Program-made: the position numbers and the translations under genes | Notes under the pieces: model-generated | The model's input: the letters and a program-made list of their open reading frames with translations, nothing else | Databases searched by the model: none | Told to the model about the DNA's origin: nothing | Part shown: one piece after another, positions 36,554 to 47,912 of the stretch | How positions within the stretch are numbered: the first letter of the stretch is position 1 | Layout: the number at the start of each line of letters is the position of its first letter | Assembly: GCA_963783505.1 (NCBI GenBank) | Contig: CAWAOP010000041.1 | Coordinates: forward strand, 186,001 to 250,000 | DNA from: BOG-224 sp963783505 | GTDB lineage: Bacteria; Acidobacteriota; Terriglobia; Bryobacterales; Bryobacteraceae | Reading direction: 5' to 3' | DNA: 64,000 nt

Positions 36554-38263
36554 TCAGGTTGTGGTTGATTGCGCCGGCGCGCTGGGCCGTTCGGGCGCCC
36601 CGCGCCGCGCCGGATGATTCGCCTCGGGTTTCGCGATCTCTCGATCGCGGCTTGGTCCGCCGCTCGCTTCAACGGCGGTTTGCGTCTCACCCGCGGCCCG
36701 GTTGACGGCGCGAAAGACCAGAGCCACGCCATCGTCGTAGACGAGGCGCCAGCGGCTGGACTCTTTCAGCGCGCCGCACAAGGGCGCCGAGGGGGACAGC
36801 AAAACGGTATCGACGCCGAGTTTGTTAAGAGTTTGTTGCCAGTCGTATTTGACGTTTTCGACTGACATCACCTTCTTTTCGAAATCGGCGCCATAGAAGT
36901 CGCTTCGGCCGTCGATCAACACGCGAGTGCGCGGATACAGCCGGTAAATAAGGTAGTCGCCCCACTGGTCGTAGGCGAAGATCCGCGCCGCCGGTTGGGC
37001 CCGCAGCGCATCGACCGCGCCGGCCGGGAACGATGCGGGATCGAATTCGGATCGGAACCGCTTCGGAGGGTTCGGGGCGAAGAGGAGCGCGGCCAGCATG
37101 GCGGCTCCGAATACGCTCGCCAGACGCCATCGCGGGATAGACTCGGTTTCAGCGAGCTCCGCCGTCACCGCATTGAAGCGCGCGGCCGCGCGACGCAGCC
37201 AGCCGGCGCAAGGGGAACCCGGCAACCACTCGAACCCGCGCGACGCCGCCTCGGCCAATGGGGCCGCGACGACAATCGCGAAGATCGGAATGTTCCGGGC
37301 CGCCAGCAGAGCCACGTGCGCCCAGACCAGGATGGCTATGGTTTCGATGAATCTCCGGTGGGCCGCAAACCACACCGCCGCCGCTACGCCCGCCAGCAGC
37401 AGCGCCTCAAAGAAGATCGCCAGGGGGTGATGGAAGTTCAGCGATAGGAACTCCACGATGTACTGCCGCTGGAACGGGTCAAGCAGGTACTCGAAAACGT
37501 GTTCGTGCAGCCGGTATCCATAGGGGTTGACCAGACTGGCCGCCATGCATCCAGCGGCGCACAAGGCGTATTTCCGCGCCGCGCGCCAGGCCGAGGACCG
37601 CACTTCCCTCTCCGCCGAAATGGCTGCGCGCAGAGCCTCTCCCGCGGCGTACGCTCCCACAAGCAGAACGCCTACGAAGAAGCCGCCGTGTAGATTGGTC
37701 CAAAGGATCGTAGCCACGGGAAGCAGAACGAGCACGGGCGTACCGGCCAAGCGATCGCGGCCGGCGCGGACGCGCTCCAGGGCGGCGCAGAAGACCGTGG
37801 TGAAGAGCATCGTGAAAAGATGCGGACGCGCGAGCCAATGCAGGGACGATGCCGCCGCGCCAATCATGACTATGACCAGCGCCACCAGTGGGTTCGCGTT
37901 CCGGCTGGCCAGCCGAAACAGGAGCGAGAACGTCAACGCCAGAAGAATGGAACTGAAGAGAACAATGGCAGCCAATCCGCCGTGCGCGTGAAGCCAGGCC
38001 CAGAGTACGTCTGTCAGCCATTCCCAGGCGAACCACGGCTGCCCAGGCTTGGAATAGGAGAAGAGATCTTGCGAAGGAACACGGTGGGCCGACATAATCC
38101 ACTCGCCCGTGCGGATGTGCCAGCCCGTATCGCAATCCCCCAACAAGGTTTTTCCGCCATCCATGCGGCAAAACAGGAAAATTAACGGCATTAAAAAAGC
38201 AAAGTCCGCCATGGAAGGCAGCGCTTTAATTACGAATTTGGATTTATGCGCGTCCATTTCCAC
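36554..38263 (-). CDS. Polytopic membrane protein of the tad locus, unknown function
   Basis: 569 residues, roughly eleven hydrophobic segments over 1-420, then a soluble tail. The first loop has GDCDTGWHIRTGEWI, with Asp/His residues as in GT-C glycosyltransferases. The soluble part carries IFAYDQWGDYLIYRLYP and VLIDGRSDFYGADF, a conserved block I associate with uncharacterised acidobacterial and related membrane proteins. The C-terminus is a hydrophilic Arg/Pro-rich tail. GTG 38263 abuts the pilZ stop, and ATG 38257 is an equally good start. Position between pilZ and flp suggests a role in pilus or surface glycan synthesis, without direct proof. Confidence 0.75.
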   Translation of the reverse strand: MEMDAHKSKFVIKALPSMADFAFLMPLIFLFCRMDGGKTLLGDCDTGWHIRTGEWIMSAHRVPSQDLFSYSKPGQPWFAWEWLTDVLWAWLHAHGGLAAIVLFSSILLALTFSLLFRLASRNANPLVALVIVMIGAAASSLHWLARPHLFTMLFTTVFCAALERVRAGRDRLAGTPVLVLLPVATILWTNLHGGFFVGVLLVGAYAAGEALRAAISAEREVRSSAWRAARKYALCAAGCMAASLVNPYGYRLHEHVFEYLLDPFQRQYIVEFLSLNFHHPLAIFFEALLLAGVAAAVWFAAHRRFIETIAILVWAHVALLAARNIPIFAIVVAAPLAEAASRGFEWLPGSPCAGWLRRAAARFNAVTAELAETESIPRWRLASVFGAAMLAALLFAPNPPKRFRSEFDPASFPAGAVDALRAQPAARIFAYDQWGDYLIYRLYPRTRVLIDGRSDFYGADFEKKVMSVENVKYDWQQTLNKLGVDTVLLSPSAPLCGALKESSRWRLVYDDGVALVFRAVNRAAGETQTAVEASGGPSRDREIAKPEANHPARRGAPERPSAPAQSTTT

Positions 38264-38650
38264 TCAAGTCGTCCAGGGGCTGACGGATGGATAAAGCGAT
38301 TCCACGGCGCGCATGCGGTCGTGCAGCGAGCGGAACGCCATATAGTTCACGCGCAACGCGACGTGCGCGCAGTCGCCGTCCGCGGAGCTTACCCGGGACA
38401 CCGTGCCTTCGCAGTGCATGCACTTCTGCCCGAATTCATGGTGCGCGGGAAGCTCGATTTCCACGGCGACGATCTGTCCGACTTCGGGCGGCCTCGGCCC
38501 GCCGCGTTCGCCGCGCCAGGTAATCAGCAGGCCGCGGCGGCTGATGTTTTCCGTTTGCATCCCGTTGCGCATCCACAAGGCCGGCGAAGTAACGCGGCAA
38601 TCCAGTCTGATGTCGATGCGAGGGTTTTCGCGCCGGTTGATGTTTTTCAT
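38264..38650 (-). CDS. PilZ-domain protein
   Basis: 128 residues. The N-terminal RRENPRIDIRLDCRV supplies the arginine-rich RxxxR-type motif, and TENISRRGLLITW supplies N-x-S-x-x-G, the two c-di-GMP binding elements of PilZ domains. The remainder (VEIELPAHHEFG ... CEGTVSRVSS) is the beta-barrel. Only one domain is present, so it likely acts as a c-di-GMP responsive adaptor. It is the first gene on the strand that continues through the flp/tad genes. Confidence 0.85.
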   Translation of the reverse strand: MKNINRRENPRIDIRLDCRVTSPALWMRNGMQTENISRRGLLITWRGERGGPRPPEVGQIVAVEIELPAHHEFGQKCMHCEGTVSRVSSADGDCAHVALRVNYMAFRSLHDRMRAVESLYPSVSPWTT

Positions 38651-38662
38651 CGAGACAACGGA

Positions 38663-38691
38663 AATGTAGCGCCCGCGGCGCCCGCCGGCAA
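38663..38691 (-). promoter_or_regulatory. Promoter candidate for pilZ and the tad operon
   Basis: On the minus strand TTGCCG (38691-38686) and TACATT (38668-38663) are separated by exactly 17 bases. Transcription would begin only a few bases before the pilZ ATG, giving an almost leaderless message. The two boxes match the sigma-70 consensus moderately. Confidence 0.45.
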
Positions 38692-38991
38692 TATCGTAAA
38701 TGGGCTACAGCGGCGTGTTCCCCAAGGTTATTAGCCGGGGGGCTGCATTGTTCCACTTTTGGCGCATTTGGCCGCCGGGGCGCTTCAGGGCGGCTCCCGC
38801 GGCTCGCGCCGGCAGGGTTATTGGACGGTAGTTGACGGCCGCCGTCCCACGCCGCCCCGCATGAAGCCGAAACGCGCAAACCTCTTGCGCCTGATACGGT
38901 TGCGCGCCGCGACCCCACGGCGGGTCGCCGATTTTTCGGCTTATTAAAATAATCAAACGCTATAATTTTTTAAATATTCGTTATTTTTCTA
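38692..38991. other. Divergent intergenic region with AT-rich island
   Basis: The space between pilZ and the LuxR-type regulator. Bases 38940-38991 are strikingly AT-rich (runs such as ataattttttaaatattcg) compared with the GC-rich surroundings. This could be an UP element or a nucleoid-protein binding site. No coding frame is convincing. Confidence 0.5.
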
Positions 38992-39020
38992 TTGACATCC
39001 AAAGTAAATCGTTCCACAAT
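38992..39020 (+). promoter_or_regulatory. Sigma-70-like promoter of the LuxR-type regulator
   Basis: TTGACA (38992-38997), a perfect -35, then 17 bases and CACAAT (39015-39020). The AT-rich island lies immediately upstream. The start codon follows 64 bases downstream. Confidence 0.6.
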
Positions 39021-39084
39021 TCTGGATAAAAGAGGCTGAAATGAGACGCAGGCGTGGAGGCCGGCGATTCATTGGGAGACGACG

Positions 39085-39831
39085 ATGACGCGCATTCTTC
39101 TTTATAGCGATGAACCGATCCTTTCCAGAGGTCTGGAAGCCGTCTTGCGGCAGGACCCGGAGTTCGAAATGTTGCCGCTGTGCGGCGCCATCGCCGAACT
39201 GGTCGGGCGCGCCGCGAACGAAATGCCGGACATTATCCTGATGGATCTCACTCCGGAAGTTACGTTCGCCGCGTTGAGCGATATGAAACACTCCGTCATG
39301 CGCTCGAAGGTAGTCTTGTGGGTGAATACAATTTCTACCGAACTGGCGTTTCAGGCTATGGGGTTGGGAGTGCGGGGAGTGCTGCGCAAAACGCTTCCGG
39401 CCGAGCTCCAAGTCAAGTGCCTGCAAAAGGTGCAGGCGGGCGAACTGTGGTTTGAGAAGGCGCTGACGGACAGCTTCCTGTGCGCCCGCCGGGTATCTCT
39501 CACGCAGCGCGAAGGCCAGTTGGTCAGCTTGCTCTCTCAGGGCCTGAAGAACAAGGAAATCGCGGCGACTCTTTCGATATCCGAGGGAACGGTGAAAGTT
39601 TACCTATCCCGGCTTTTCCAGAAAGTCGGAGTCAAGGACCGGTTCGAACTCGCCTTGTTCGGCCTGAAGAATCTCAGCCCCGGTCACCTTCCGCCGTCCG
39701 AGAAGAACGCGCGGAACGGCGTGGGACTTCCGCTGGGTTTGCGTTCGCTGGTACTCGACCGTCCAGCCGAGCGCGCGGAATCCTTGCGGTTCGGCCCTCC
39801 GCTGCGGCCTCCGATTCCCCGGCATTATTGA
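39085..39831 (+). CDS. NarL/LuxR-type response regulator
   Basis: 248 residues from ATG 39085 (GGAGA upstream). Receiver domain: ILLYSDEPILSRGLE, phosphoacceptor in PDIILMDLTPE (about 54), lysine in VRGVLRKTLPAEL. LuxR helix-turn-helix: SLTQREGQLVSLLSQGLKNK and AATLSISEGTVKVYLSRLFQ (about 133-190). A 55-residue disordered tail follows. No kinase gene is adjacent. It is divergent from pilZ and the tad operon, so it may regulate pilus synthesis; this is positional inference. Confidence 0.88.
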   Translation: MTRILLYSDEPILSRGLEAVLRQDPEFEMLPLCGAIAELVGRAANEMPDIILMDLTPEVTFAALSDMKHSVMRSKVVLWVNTISTELAFQAMGLGVRGVLRKTLPAELQVKCLQKVQAGELWFEKALTDSFLCARRVSLTQREGQLVSLLSQGLKNKEIAATLSISEGTVKVYLSRLFQKVGVKDRFELALFGLKNLSPGHLPPSEKNARNGVGLPLGLRSLVLDRPAERAESLRFGPPLRPPIPRHY

Positions 39832-39980
39832 TTCCGCTAGGGGAAACCAAGGCGGCGCCCCGGCCGCGCCGATCCCTGCATACCAGTTCGAATAACTTTC
39901 GTAAGCGCACGCATAATAGCTATTTCAAATATTGATTGATCGGCCAGCCGGGCGTTTAATCGGATCGTCGAGGGTCCGAT

Positions 39981-42900
39981 ATGTTTCTGTCCGGACGGCT
40001 GAAAACAGTTCTCTTCCCCGCGCTTTTGCTCTGCGCCGCCGAGTTGTCGCAGGCGGCGGGCTTCGGAACGGTGGTCGCCATCGGGGGCCACGCATCCGAT
40101 ATCGCCTTGGATGTTACGCGTTCGGCGCTTTACATCGCGAATTTCACGGCGAATCGGATCGACGTGCTGTCGCTGACCGATCTCGCGATTCACACATCAA
40201 TCAACGTTGCGCCGCAGCCCGGGGCGCTGGCGATCTCGCCGAACGGGCAGTTTCTTCTAACGGCGCACTATGGGAACTGGACGCCTTCCGATCCGACGCG
40301 CAACCTGATCACGGTGATTCATCTGCCGACTTTTGCGCAACAGACGTTCGTGATGGGCGATGCTCCATTGGGCGTGGCGTTTCTCCAAAACGGCGTTGCG
40401 CTCATTGTCACCGAGACCAGTTTCGTTCTCTTCGACCCCGTGCAAGGTACTATGCAGACCGTAACGACCTTCACGGCGCTTTCCTCGCTGGCGCTGCCCG
40501 TTCAGGCTCCTGCGTTCCCGGCGCAGATCCTCTCCGCCGCGGTGACCGCGTCGGGAGATGGTTATTCCGTATGGGGAATTGGGAGCGCTGGCTCGGGTTC
40601 TCAGGTCGTCTTCCGTTACGACCAACCCACCAACAGCGTGCAGGCTGTCACCGTGCAATCCTCGCCCGCGCTTCTTCCGCGAGTGAGCGTCAATACCAAG
40701 GGGTCGCAGGCCATGGTCGGGTACGCGCTTTTCAATTCGAGCTTCAATGGCGGCCTCGTCGCGGCTCAATACCCGGACCCCGTCGCGTCTTCGACGCTTA
40801 CTGGATCCGCCATTGACACGACCAGCGGCATTATCTACGCACAAATCCCCGACGCGACCCAGCCGACCGGCCCGCCTTTTGCCTCGGGCGTTTCTCCGGC
40901 AGCGGGGTCCTCCACCCCGCTGCCGACCCTCTGCATCATGGACGCCGATAACCTGACGCTCCGCGAGAGGGTCGGCATGCCGGAGGACATCGTCGGGCGC
41001 GCGTTATTGAGCGCGGATCTCAAGACTCTCTACGCCATTTCGGATAGCGGCGTTATGGCCTTGCCGGTCGGCATGTTGAATCAGTATCCGCGCGTCGCCG
41101 CCAGCCAGGAGGATCTGCTCGTTCAGGCGGACTTTTGCAATCGCGGAACGATCACTCAATCTTTGACGATTTCCGATCCTGGGGGCGGAGCCACGGACTT
41201 CGGCATCGTCGTCAGTCAAGCGGGCGTGACCGTGTCGCCGTCTTCCGGCGTGACACCTGCCACCATTAACGTGGTTGTGGACCCGACGGTCTTCCAGGCG
41301 CAGAATGGAACCACCGCGGTTACGCTGAACATACGGTCCAAAACCGCGATCAATGTTCCTCGCTCCGTACGCGTTCTCGTCAACAACCCGAGCCCCGATC
41401 AGCGCGGAACGATTATCGACGTTCCGGGCCGGTTGACGGACCTGCTGGCGGATCCTGTCCGCAATCGGATCTACATTCTGCGGCAGGACGCCAACTCGCT
41501 TCTCGTATACAACGGCTCGACTTACGCGCTGCTAGCGACTCTGCGAACCGCGGCGACGCCAGTTCGCATGGCGTTCTCCAGCGACATGGAAACTTTGATC
41601 GTGGCGCACGAGAACGCTCAGACGCTCTATCTGTTCGACCTGAATGCGCTGAAGCAGATCGGATCGATCCCTCTGCCGATTGGACACTATGCGAGATCCG
41701 TCGCTGTCTCTAACGCCTCGGCGCTGGCTGTAGCCCGCAATGGCCCGGCAGTCAGCCTAACGGGCGGGAATAGCGCTTGGATTGGCGCTGCGTCAGGGCC
41801 ATCTGTAGTTGACGCATTCGACCCGGTGGCCGGAACCGCCAGCGTTTTGCCGTCGCTGGGAATCTGGACAAACGCGGTCACACCAGACGCCACTCTCACG
41901 GCGGCTCCGAATGGGGCATCCGTGCTTCTGGCGGATTCGACCGGCGCCGTGATGCTGTACAACGCGTCGGCGGGCACTTTTGTGCTTTCGCGCCATGATT
42001 TCACCACGCTGGGAGGCGCTTTGGCGGCGTCGTCCTTTAGCAACTACGTGGTTGGCAGCAACATTCTGGACGCGTCGCTGGTTCCCATAGCCTCCTTCGC
42101 CAGTTCCACCGGCGCATCTTCCGGGTTCGCATTCGTCGGCCAGGGCGGCTTCCGTACTGCAGGCTCCTCTTCGACGGGTCCGGGCGTGATCCAAGACGTG
42201 ATCACGGTCCAAAACGCCTCCGCACAGGCCTTTCGGGTAGTGGAGGCTCCCGTGATGCCGGCGGCCGGCCTGGCGTTCACACGCACCCTGGCGCCGCTCA
42301 CCGCCGGATCTTCGGTGATCTCGCTGAGCGCCTCCGGATTCACGGTGCTGCCCTGGAGTTTCGACGTCGCCATAACGCCGCCTCTCATCTCCTCGGTAGC
42401 GAACGCGGCGGATGGCGGCGCGCCAGCCGCCGCCGGCGGATTGATTAGCATCTTCGGCCAGCAGCTCAGCCCCATCAATCAGGCCACCGCACAAATCCCT
42501 CTGCCGACGGCGATCGCGCGATCTTGCGTTACCGTCAACGGCGCGCTCGCTCCCATGTTTTTTGTTTCGGATCGGCAGATCAACGCGCAGTTACCGAATA
42601 ATGTGAGCGGCAACGCGACCCTGTCGATCTATACGCCGGGCGGGATCAGCAACAATTATTACCTGACGGTTTACGCGACGGCGCCGAGCATCTTCCGCTC
42701 CGGAACGGCCGGACCGCTGACCGGGCTGGCTACGGTCGTGCGCTGGAACAACGGTCAGCTTGTCACTCCCACAAATCCGATCCACCCGGGCGACTACATC
42801 GAAATCTATCTCACGGGTATGGGAGCTACGACGCCGCTTGTTCCGGCCGGACAAGCCGGTCCATTCAGCCCGCTCTCGGTGGCTACCATCCTGCCGTCGT

Positions 42901-43076
42901 TGAGCCTCGGCGGTTATCCGCTGAACCTGCTTTACGCGGGGCTGGCTCCGGGATTGGTCGGAGTGGACCAGATCGATGCGCAGATCCCCTCGGGAGTCCC
43001 ACAGGGAATGAGCGTACCTCTGACGATCGCCCAGGGAGGCCAATCCACGAGCGTCGATGTGCGCGTGGTGAATTGA
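39981..43076 (+). CDS. Secreted beta-propeller protein with Solibacter-type C-terminal domain
   Basis: 1031 residues. A signal peptide (LFPALLLCAAELSQA) is followed by YVTN-like propeller repeats (IALDVTRSALYIANFTANRI; ALAISPNGQFLLTAHYG), a BACON-like middle segment (ITQSLTISDPGGGATDFGIV) and a second propeller (LTDLLADPVRNRIYILRQD). The last 230 residues match the domain known in Solibacter proteins (TIGR03437): NAADGGAPAAAGGLISIFGQ, QINAQLPNNVSG, GDYIEIYLTGMG, VGVDQIDAQIPSGVP. The domain is taxonomically restricted, which supports the host assignment. Binding target unknown. The barrel protein follows 46 bases later. Confidence 0.9.
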   Translation: MFLSGRLKTVLFPALLLCAAELSQAAGFGTVVAIGGHASDIALDVTRSALYIANFTANRIDVLSLTDLAIHTSINVAPQPGALAISPNGQFLLTAHYGNWTPSDPTRNLITVIHLPTFAQQTFVMGDAPLGVAFLQNGVALIVTETSFVLFDPVQGTMQTVTTFTALSSLALPVQAPAFPAQILSAAVTASGDGYSVWGIGSAGSGSQVVFRYDQPTNSVQAVTVQSSPALLPRVSVNTKGSQAMVGYALFNSSFNGGLVAAQYPDPVASSTLTGSAIDTTSGIIYAQIPDATQPTGPPFASGVSPAAGSSTPLPTLCIMDADNLTLRERVGMPEDIVGRALLSADLKTLYAISDSGVMALPVGMLNQYPRVAASQEDLLVQADFCNRGTITQSLTISDPGGGATDFGIVVSQAGVTVSPSSGVTPATINVVVDPTVFQAQNGTTAVTLNIRSKTAINVPRSVRVLVNNPSPDQRGTIIDVPGRLTDLLADPVRNRIYILRQDANSLLVYNGSTYALLATLRTAATPVRMAFSSDMETLIVAHENAQTLYLFDLNALKQIGSIPLPIGHYARSVAVSNASALAVARNGPAVSLTGGNSAWIGAASGPSVVDAFDPVAGTASVLPSLGIWTNAVTPDATLTAAPNGASVLLADSTGAVMLYNASAGTFVLSRHDFTTLGGALAASSFSNYVVGSNILDASLVPIASFASSTGASSGFAFVGQGGFRTAGSSSTGPGVIQDVITVQNASAQAFRVVEAPVMPAAGLAFTRTLAPLTAGSSVISLSASGFTVLPWSFDVAITPPLISSVANAADGGAPAAAGGLISIFGQQLSPINQATAQIPLPTAIARSCVTVNGALAPMFFVSDRQINAQLPNNVSGNATLSIYTPGGISNNYYLTVYATAPSIFRSGTAGPLTGLATVVRWNNGQLVTPTNPIHPGDYIEIYLTGMGATTPLVPAGQAGPFSPLSVATILPSLSLGGYPLNLLYAGLAPGLVGVDQIDAQIPSGVPQGMSVPLTIAQGGQSTSVDVRVVN

Positions 43077-43122
43077 GACGGCGTTCGCCGCTCCGGCGGA
43101 AAGCAAAAGGAGAATACGGGAC

Positions 43123-43764
43123 ATGAGACAGACGCTGCGCATTGCCCAATTGCTGATGGCTGCGGCCGTCGTTTCGATCGGCCAGCAGTGGGAATTCGGA
43201 GTCAACGGAGGCGGGAGCTTCCTGAACAGCATCCCCGTCGCCAGTTCGGCGGGAGCGGCAACTACGGGGTTTCAAACAGGCGGCGCCTTCGGCGTGTTCA
43301 TGGCGCAGAACCTGTACAAGCACTTGAGCGGCGAGTTGCGTTACAGCTACATCACCGGCGACCTGGTGATTCATAGCGGCGGCGCAATCGCGACATTCGC
43401 GGGCGTATCTCACGCCGTGCATTACGACCTTCTGCTCCATACCGCCGGGGGACAGACCCGCCCGCAGTTCTTTGTGGCGGTCGGCGGCGGGGTCAAGGTC
43501 TACCAAGGCGTGGGCACGGAAGCCGCATATCAGCCGCTCATGCAGTTTGCCTACTTGACCAAAACCCGTCAGAACGAGCCGCTCGCCAGCATTGGGGGTG
43601 GAGTCAAGTGGCGCGTGGCGTCCAAGGTAATTGTACGAGCTGAGTTCCGCGACTACATCACGCCGTTTCCCACCAACGTAATCACGCCCGCTTTCGGCGC
43701 CACTTTCAAGGGCAACTGGCTGCACAACATCGTGCCCATGGCCGGCGTGAGCTATATGTTCTAA
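43123..43764 (+). CDS. Outer-membrane beta-barrel protein
   Basis: 213 residues with a signal peptide and AAAGGAG upstream of ATG 43123. Alternating hydrophobic strands (WEFGVNGGGSFL, LSGELRYSYITGDLVI, FFVAVGGGVKVYQG, KVIVRAEFRDYI) end in GVSYMF, the terminal phenylalanine signal for BAM. Length and pattern suggest an eight-stranded OmpA/OmpW-like barrel. It likely shares a transcript with the propeller gene. Confidence 0.8.
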   Translation: MRQTLRIAQLLMAAAVVSIGQQWEFGVNGGGSFLNSIPVASSAGAATTGFQTGGAFGVFMAQNLYKHLSGELRYSYITGDLVIHSGGAIATFAGVSHAVHYDLLLHTAGGQTRPQFFVAVGGGVKVYQGVGTEAAYQPLMQFAYLTKTRQNEPLASIGGGVKWRVASKVIVRAEFRDYITPFPTNVITPAFGATFKGNWLHNIVPMAGVSYMF

Positions 43765-43816
43765 GCGGGCGGCGCGGCTACATTTCGGATGTGGCACACT
43801 GGGTAGGGCCGCATTC

Positions 43817-44170
43817 ATGGGAAATATTGAGGCGCTAGATCGCGAGACAGCGGCGCTTGACGACAGATCGCTCGCGGAAGCCGTCCGCCGGTTGGTCGAT
43901 ACGTATCATCCGCAACGTATCTATCTCTTTGGCTCCAATGCCCGCGGGGATTCCGGGCCGGACAGCGACTACGACTTGATGGTGATCGTCCCCGACGATA
44001 CGCCATCCGAACTGCGCGCCTGTGATTTGGGCTATAGGGCGCTTCGTGGTTTAGGGATTGCGAAGGACGTCATAGTCTGGACTCGCGGCGAGTTCGAAAA
44101 GCGGCTTCATCTGAAGGCATCGTTCCCTTCGACCATAATGCGCGAGGGTAGGTTGCTTCATGCAGGCTGA
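43817..44170 (+). CDS. mntA: MNT-type nucleotidyltransferase (antitoxin of a HEPN pair)
   Basis: 117 residues. The pol-beta superfamily motif is complete: IYLFGSNARGDSGPDSDYDL with GS..R and the D-x-D pair, followed by a further acidic region. In studied MNT/HEPN systems this enzyme silences its partner by AMPylation. The gene overlaps the HEPN gene by eleven bases. Confidence 0.85.
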   Translation: MGNIEALDRETAALDDRSLAEAVRRLVDTYHPQRIYLFGSNARGDSGPDSDYDLMVIVPDDTPSELRACDLGYRALRGLGIAKDVIVWTRGEFEKRLHLKASFPSTIMREGRLLHAG

Positions 44171-44573
44171 CCCCATTCGCTGTGCGGACACGAGGGCGTG
44201 GCTCGCCAAGGCCAAGGGCGATCTGCGGCGCGCCGAAGCCCTTCTTGGTATTGATCCGCCCGACACGGAAGGCACGGTCTTTCACTGCCAGCAAGCCGCC
44301 GAAAAAGCGCTCAAGGGATATCTGGTTTGGCACGACGTACCCTTTCGCCGGGTACATGACATCGACGTTGTTGGCGGGCAATGCGTCGAGTTGGACCCAG
44401 CGCTTGGAGAGCTTGTCAGCCGGGCAGACACCCTCTCGAAGTACTCCTGGCAGTATCGTTATCCGGGCGATCCGTTCGAGCCTTCCTACCGGGAGGCTTC
44501 CGATGCGATCCACTTGGCCCGTGAGGTGTTCGCCGCGGTGCTGCAGCGGCTGCCCGCAGAAGCGCAGGCGTGA
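44160..44573 (+). CDS. hepT: HEPN-domain protein (toxin of the MNT/HEPN pair)
   Basis: 137 residues. Four-helix HEPN features: ARAWLAKAKGDLRRAEALLG-like first helix, HCQQAAEKALKGYLVWHDVP, and RRVHDIDVV, the place of the Arg/His RNase motif. The helix ending in YPGDPFEPSYREASDAI is typical. Known members are RNases; the exact catalytic Rx4-6H spacing is not clean here. Confidence 0.85.
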   Translation: MQADPIRCADTRAWLAKAKGDLRRAEALLGIDPPDTEGTVFHCQQAAEKALKGYLVWHDVPFRRVHDIDVVGGQCVELDPALGELVSRADTLSKYSWQYRYPGDPFEPSYREASDAIHLAREVFAAVLQRLPAEAQA

Positions 44574-44611
44574 AAGTTACCACCCCCCGCATCGGCTATC
44601 GTATGAGATAG

Positions 44612-45292
44612 ATGCCCGAAGCCTACATCCGCGCGCTTGGCCTGACCAAGGCTTATAAGACCGGTGGCGCGGACCTGGTGATCTTCGCGGATCTGAGCTT
44701 CGAAGTCCGGCGCGGAGAAATGCTCGCGCTGGTGGGTGAGTCCGGGGCCGGCAAGTCCACCCTGCTGCACCTGCTGGGGGGGCTGGATCACCCCACGAGC
44801 GGCGAGATCCACTACGGCGGCCGGAAGATCACAAGCCTCGGCCAGGAGGAGCGCGCCGATTTCCGTAACCGCGAAATCGGGTTCGCATGGCAGACCCATT
44901 ACCTGCTTCCGGAGTTCACGGCGGTCGAGAACGTAGCCATGCCGCTGCTGGTGCGCGGCGAGCGGCGCGAGGCGGCTCTTGGCGAGGCCGTCCGCCGGCT
45001 GGATGAAGTCGGTCTCGGGGCTCGGGCCACGCATCGCGCCGGAGAGTTGTCGGGCGGCGAGCAGCAACGGGTAGCGCTGGCGCGCGCCCTCGTTGGAAAA
45101 CCCAACACCCTGCTGGCCGACGAGCCCACCGGCAATCTGGATTTCCGGACCGCCGAAACGGTCTTCGCGTTACTTCAGGAACTGCATCGCTCTCATGGAC
45201 TTACCTCGGTTCTCGTAACGCACAACCTAGCCTTTGCGCGGCGCGCGGACCGCGTTCTTGCGCTTGAGGGGGGACGGCTGGAACCGGTTTGA
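44612..45292 (+). CDS. LolD-like ABC transporter ATPase
   Basis: 226 residues. Walker A LVGESGAGKSTLLHLLGG, Q-loop FAWQTHYLLPEFTAVENV, signature ELSGGEQQRVALARAL, Walker B NTLLADEPTGNLD, H-loop LVTHNLAFA. This matches the MacB/LolD subfamily, where the ATPase powers lipoprotein release or tripartite export. No permease gene is adjacent, so a partner elsewhere in the genome is required. The start is ATG 44612 with no strong ribosome site. Confidence 0.85.
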   Translation: MPEAYIRALGLTKAYKTGGADLVIFADLSFEVRRGEMLALVGESGAGKSTLLHLLGGLDHPTSGEIHYGGRKITSLGQEERADFRNREIGFAWQTHYLLPEFTAVENVAMPLLVRGERREAALGEAVRRLDEVGLGARATHRAGELSGGEQQRVALARALVGKPNTLLADEPTGNLDFRTAETVFALLQELHRSHGLTSVLVTHNLAFARRADRVLALEGGRLEPV

Positions 45293-45354
45293 CTCCCGGC
45301 TCCGCATCTTCGGAAGCCTCCGCGTTATCTTAGAAGAAGGGGGCTAATCCGCAT

Positions 45355-47835
<2,481 letters not shown>

Positions 47836-47858
47836 GAAGCGTCTGAGAATCGGAAGAA

Positions 47859-47877
47859 GTACGCGGCATTCGCGTAC
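47859..47877. terminator. Stem-loop between clpC and tyrS
   Basis: gtacgcg (47859-47865) pairs with cgcgtac (47871-47877) around gcatt, 24 bases after the clpC stop. There is no U-run. It may end the clpC transcript or lie in the tyrS leader. Confidence 0.4.
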
Positions 47878-47912
47878 CGATTCACCCTGCGTGATACCTT
47901 GGTTGTATCCTC

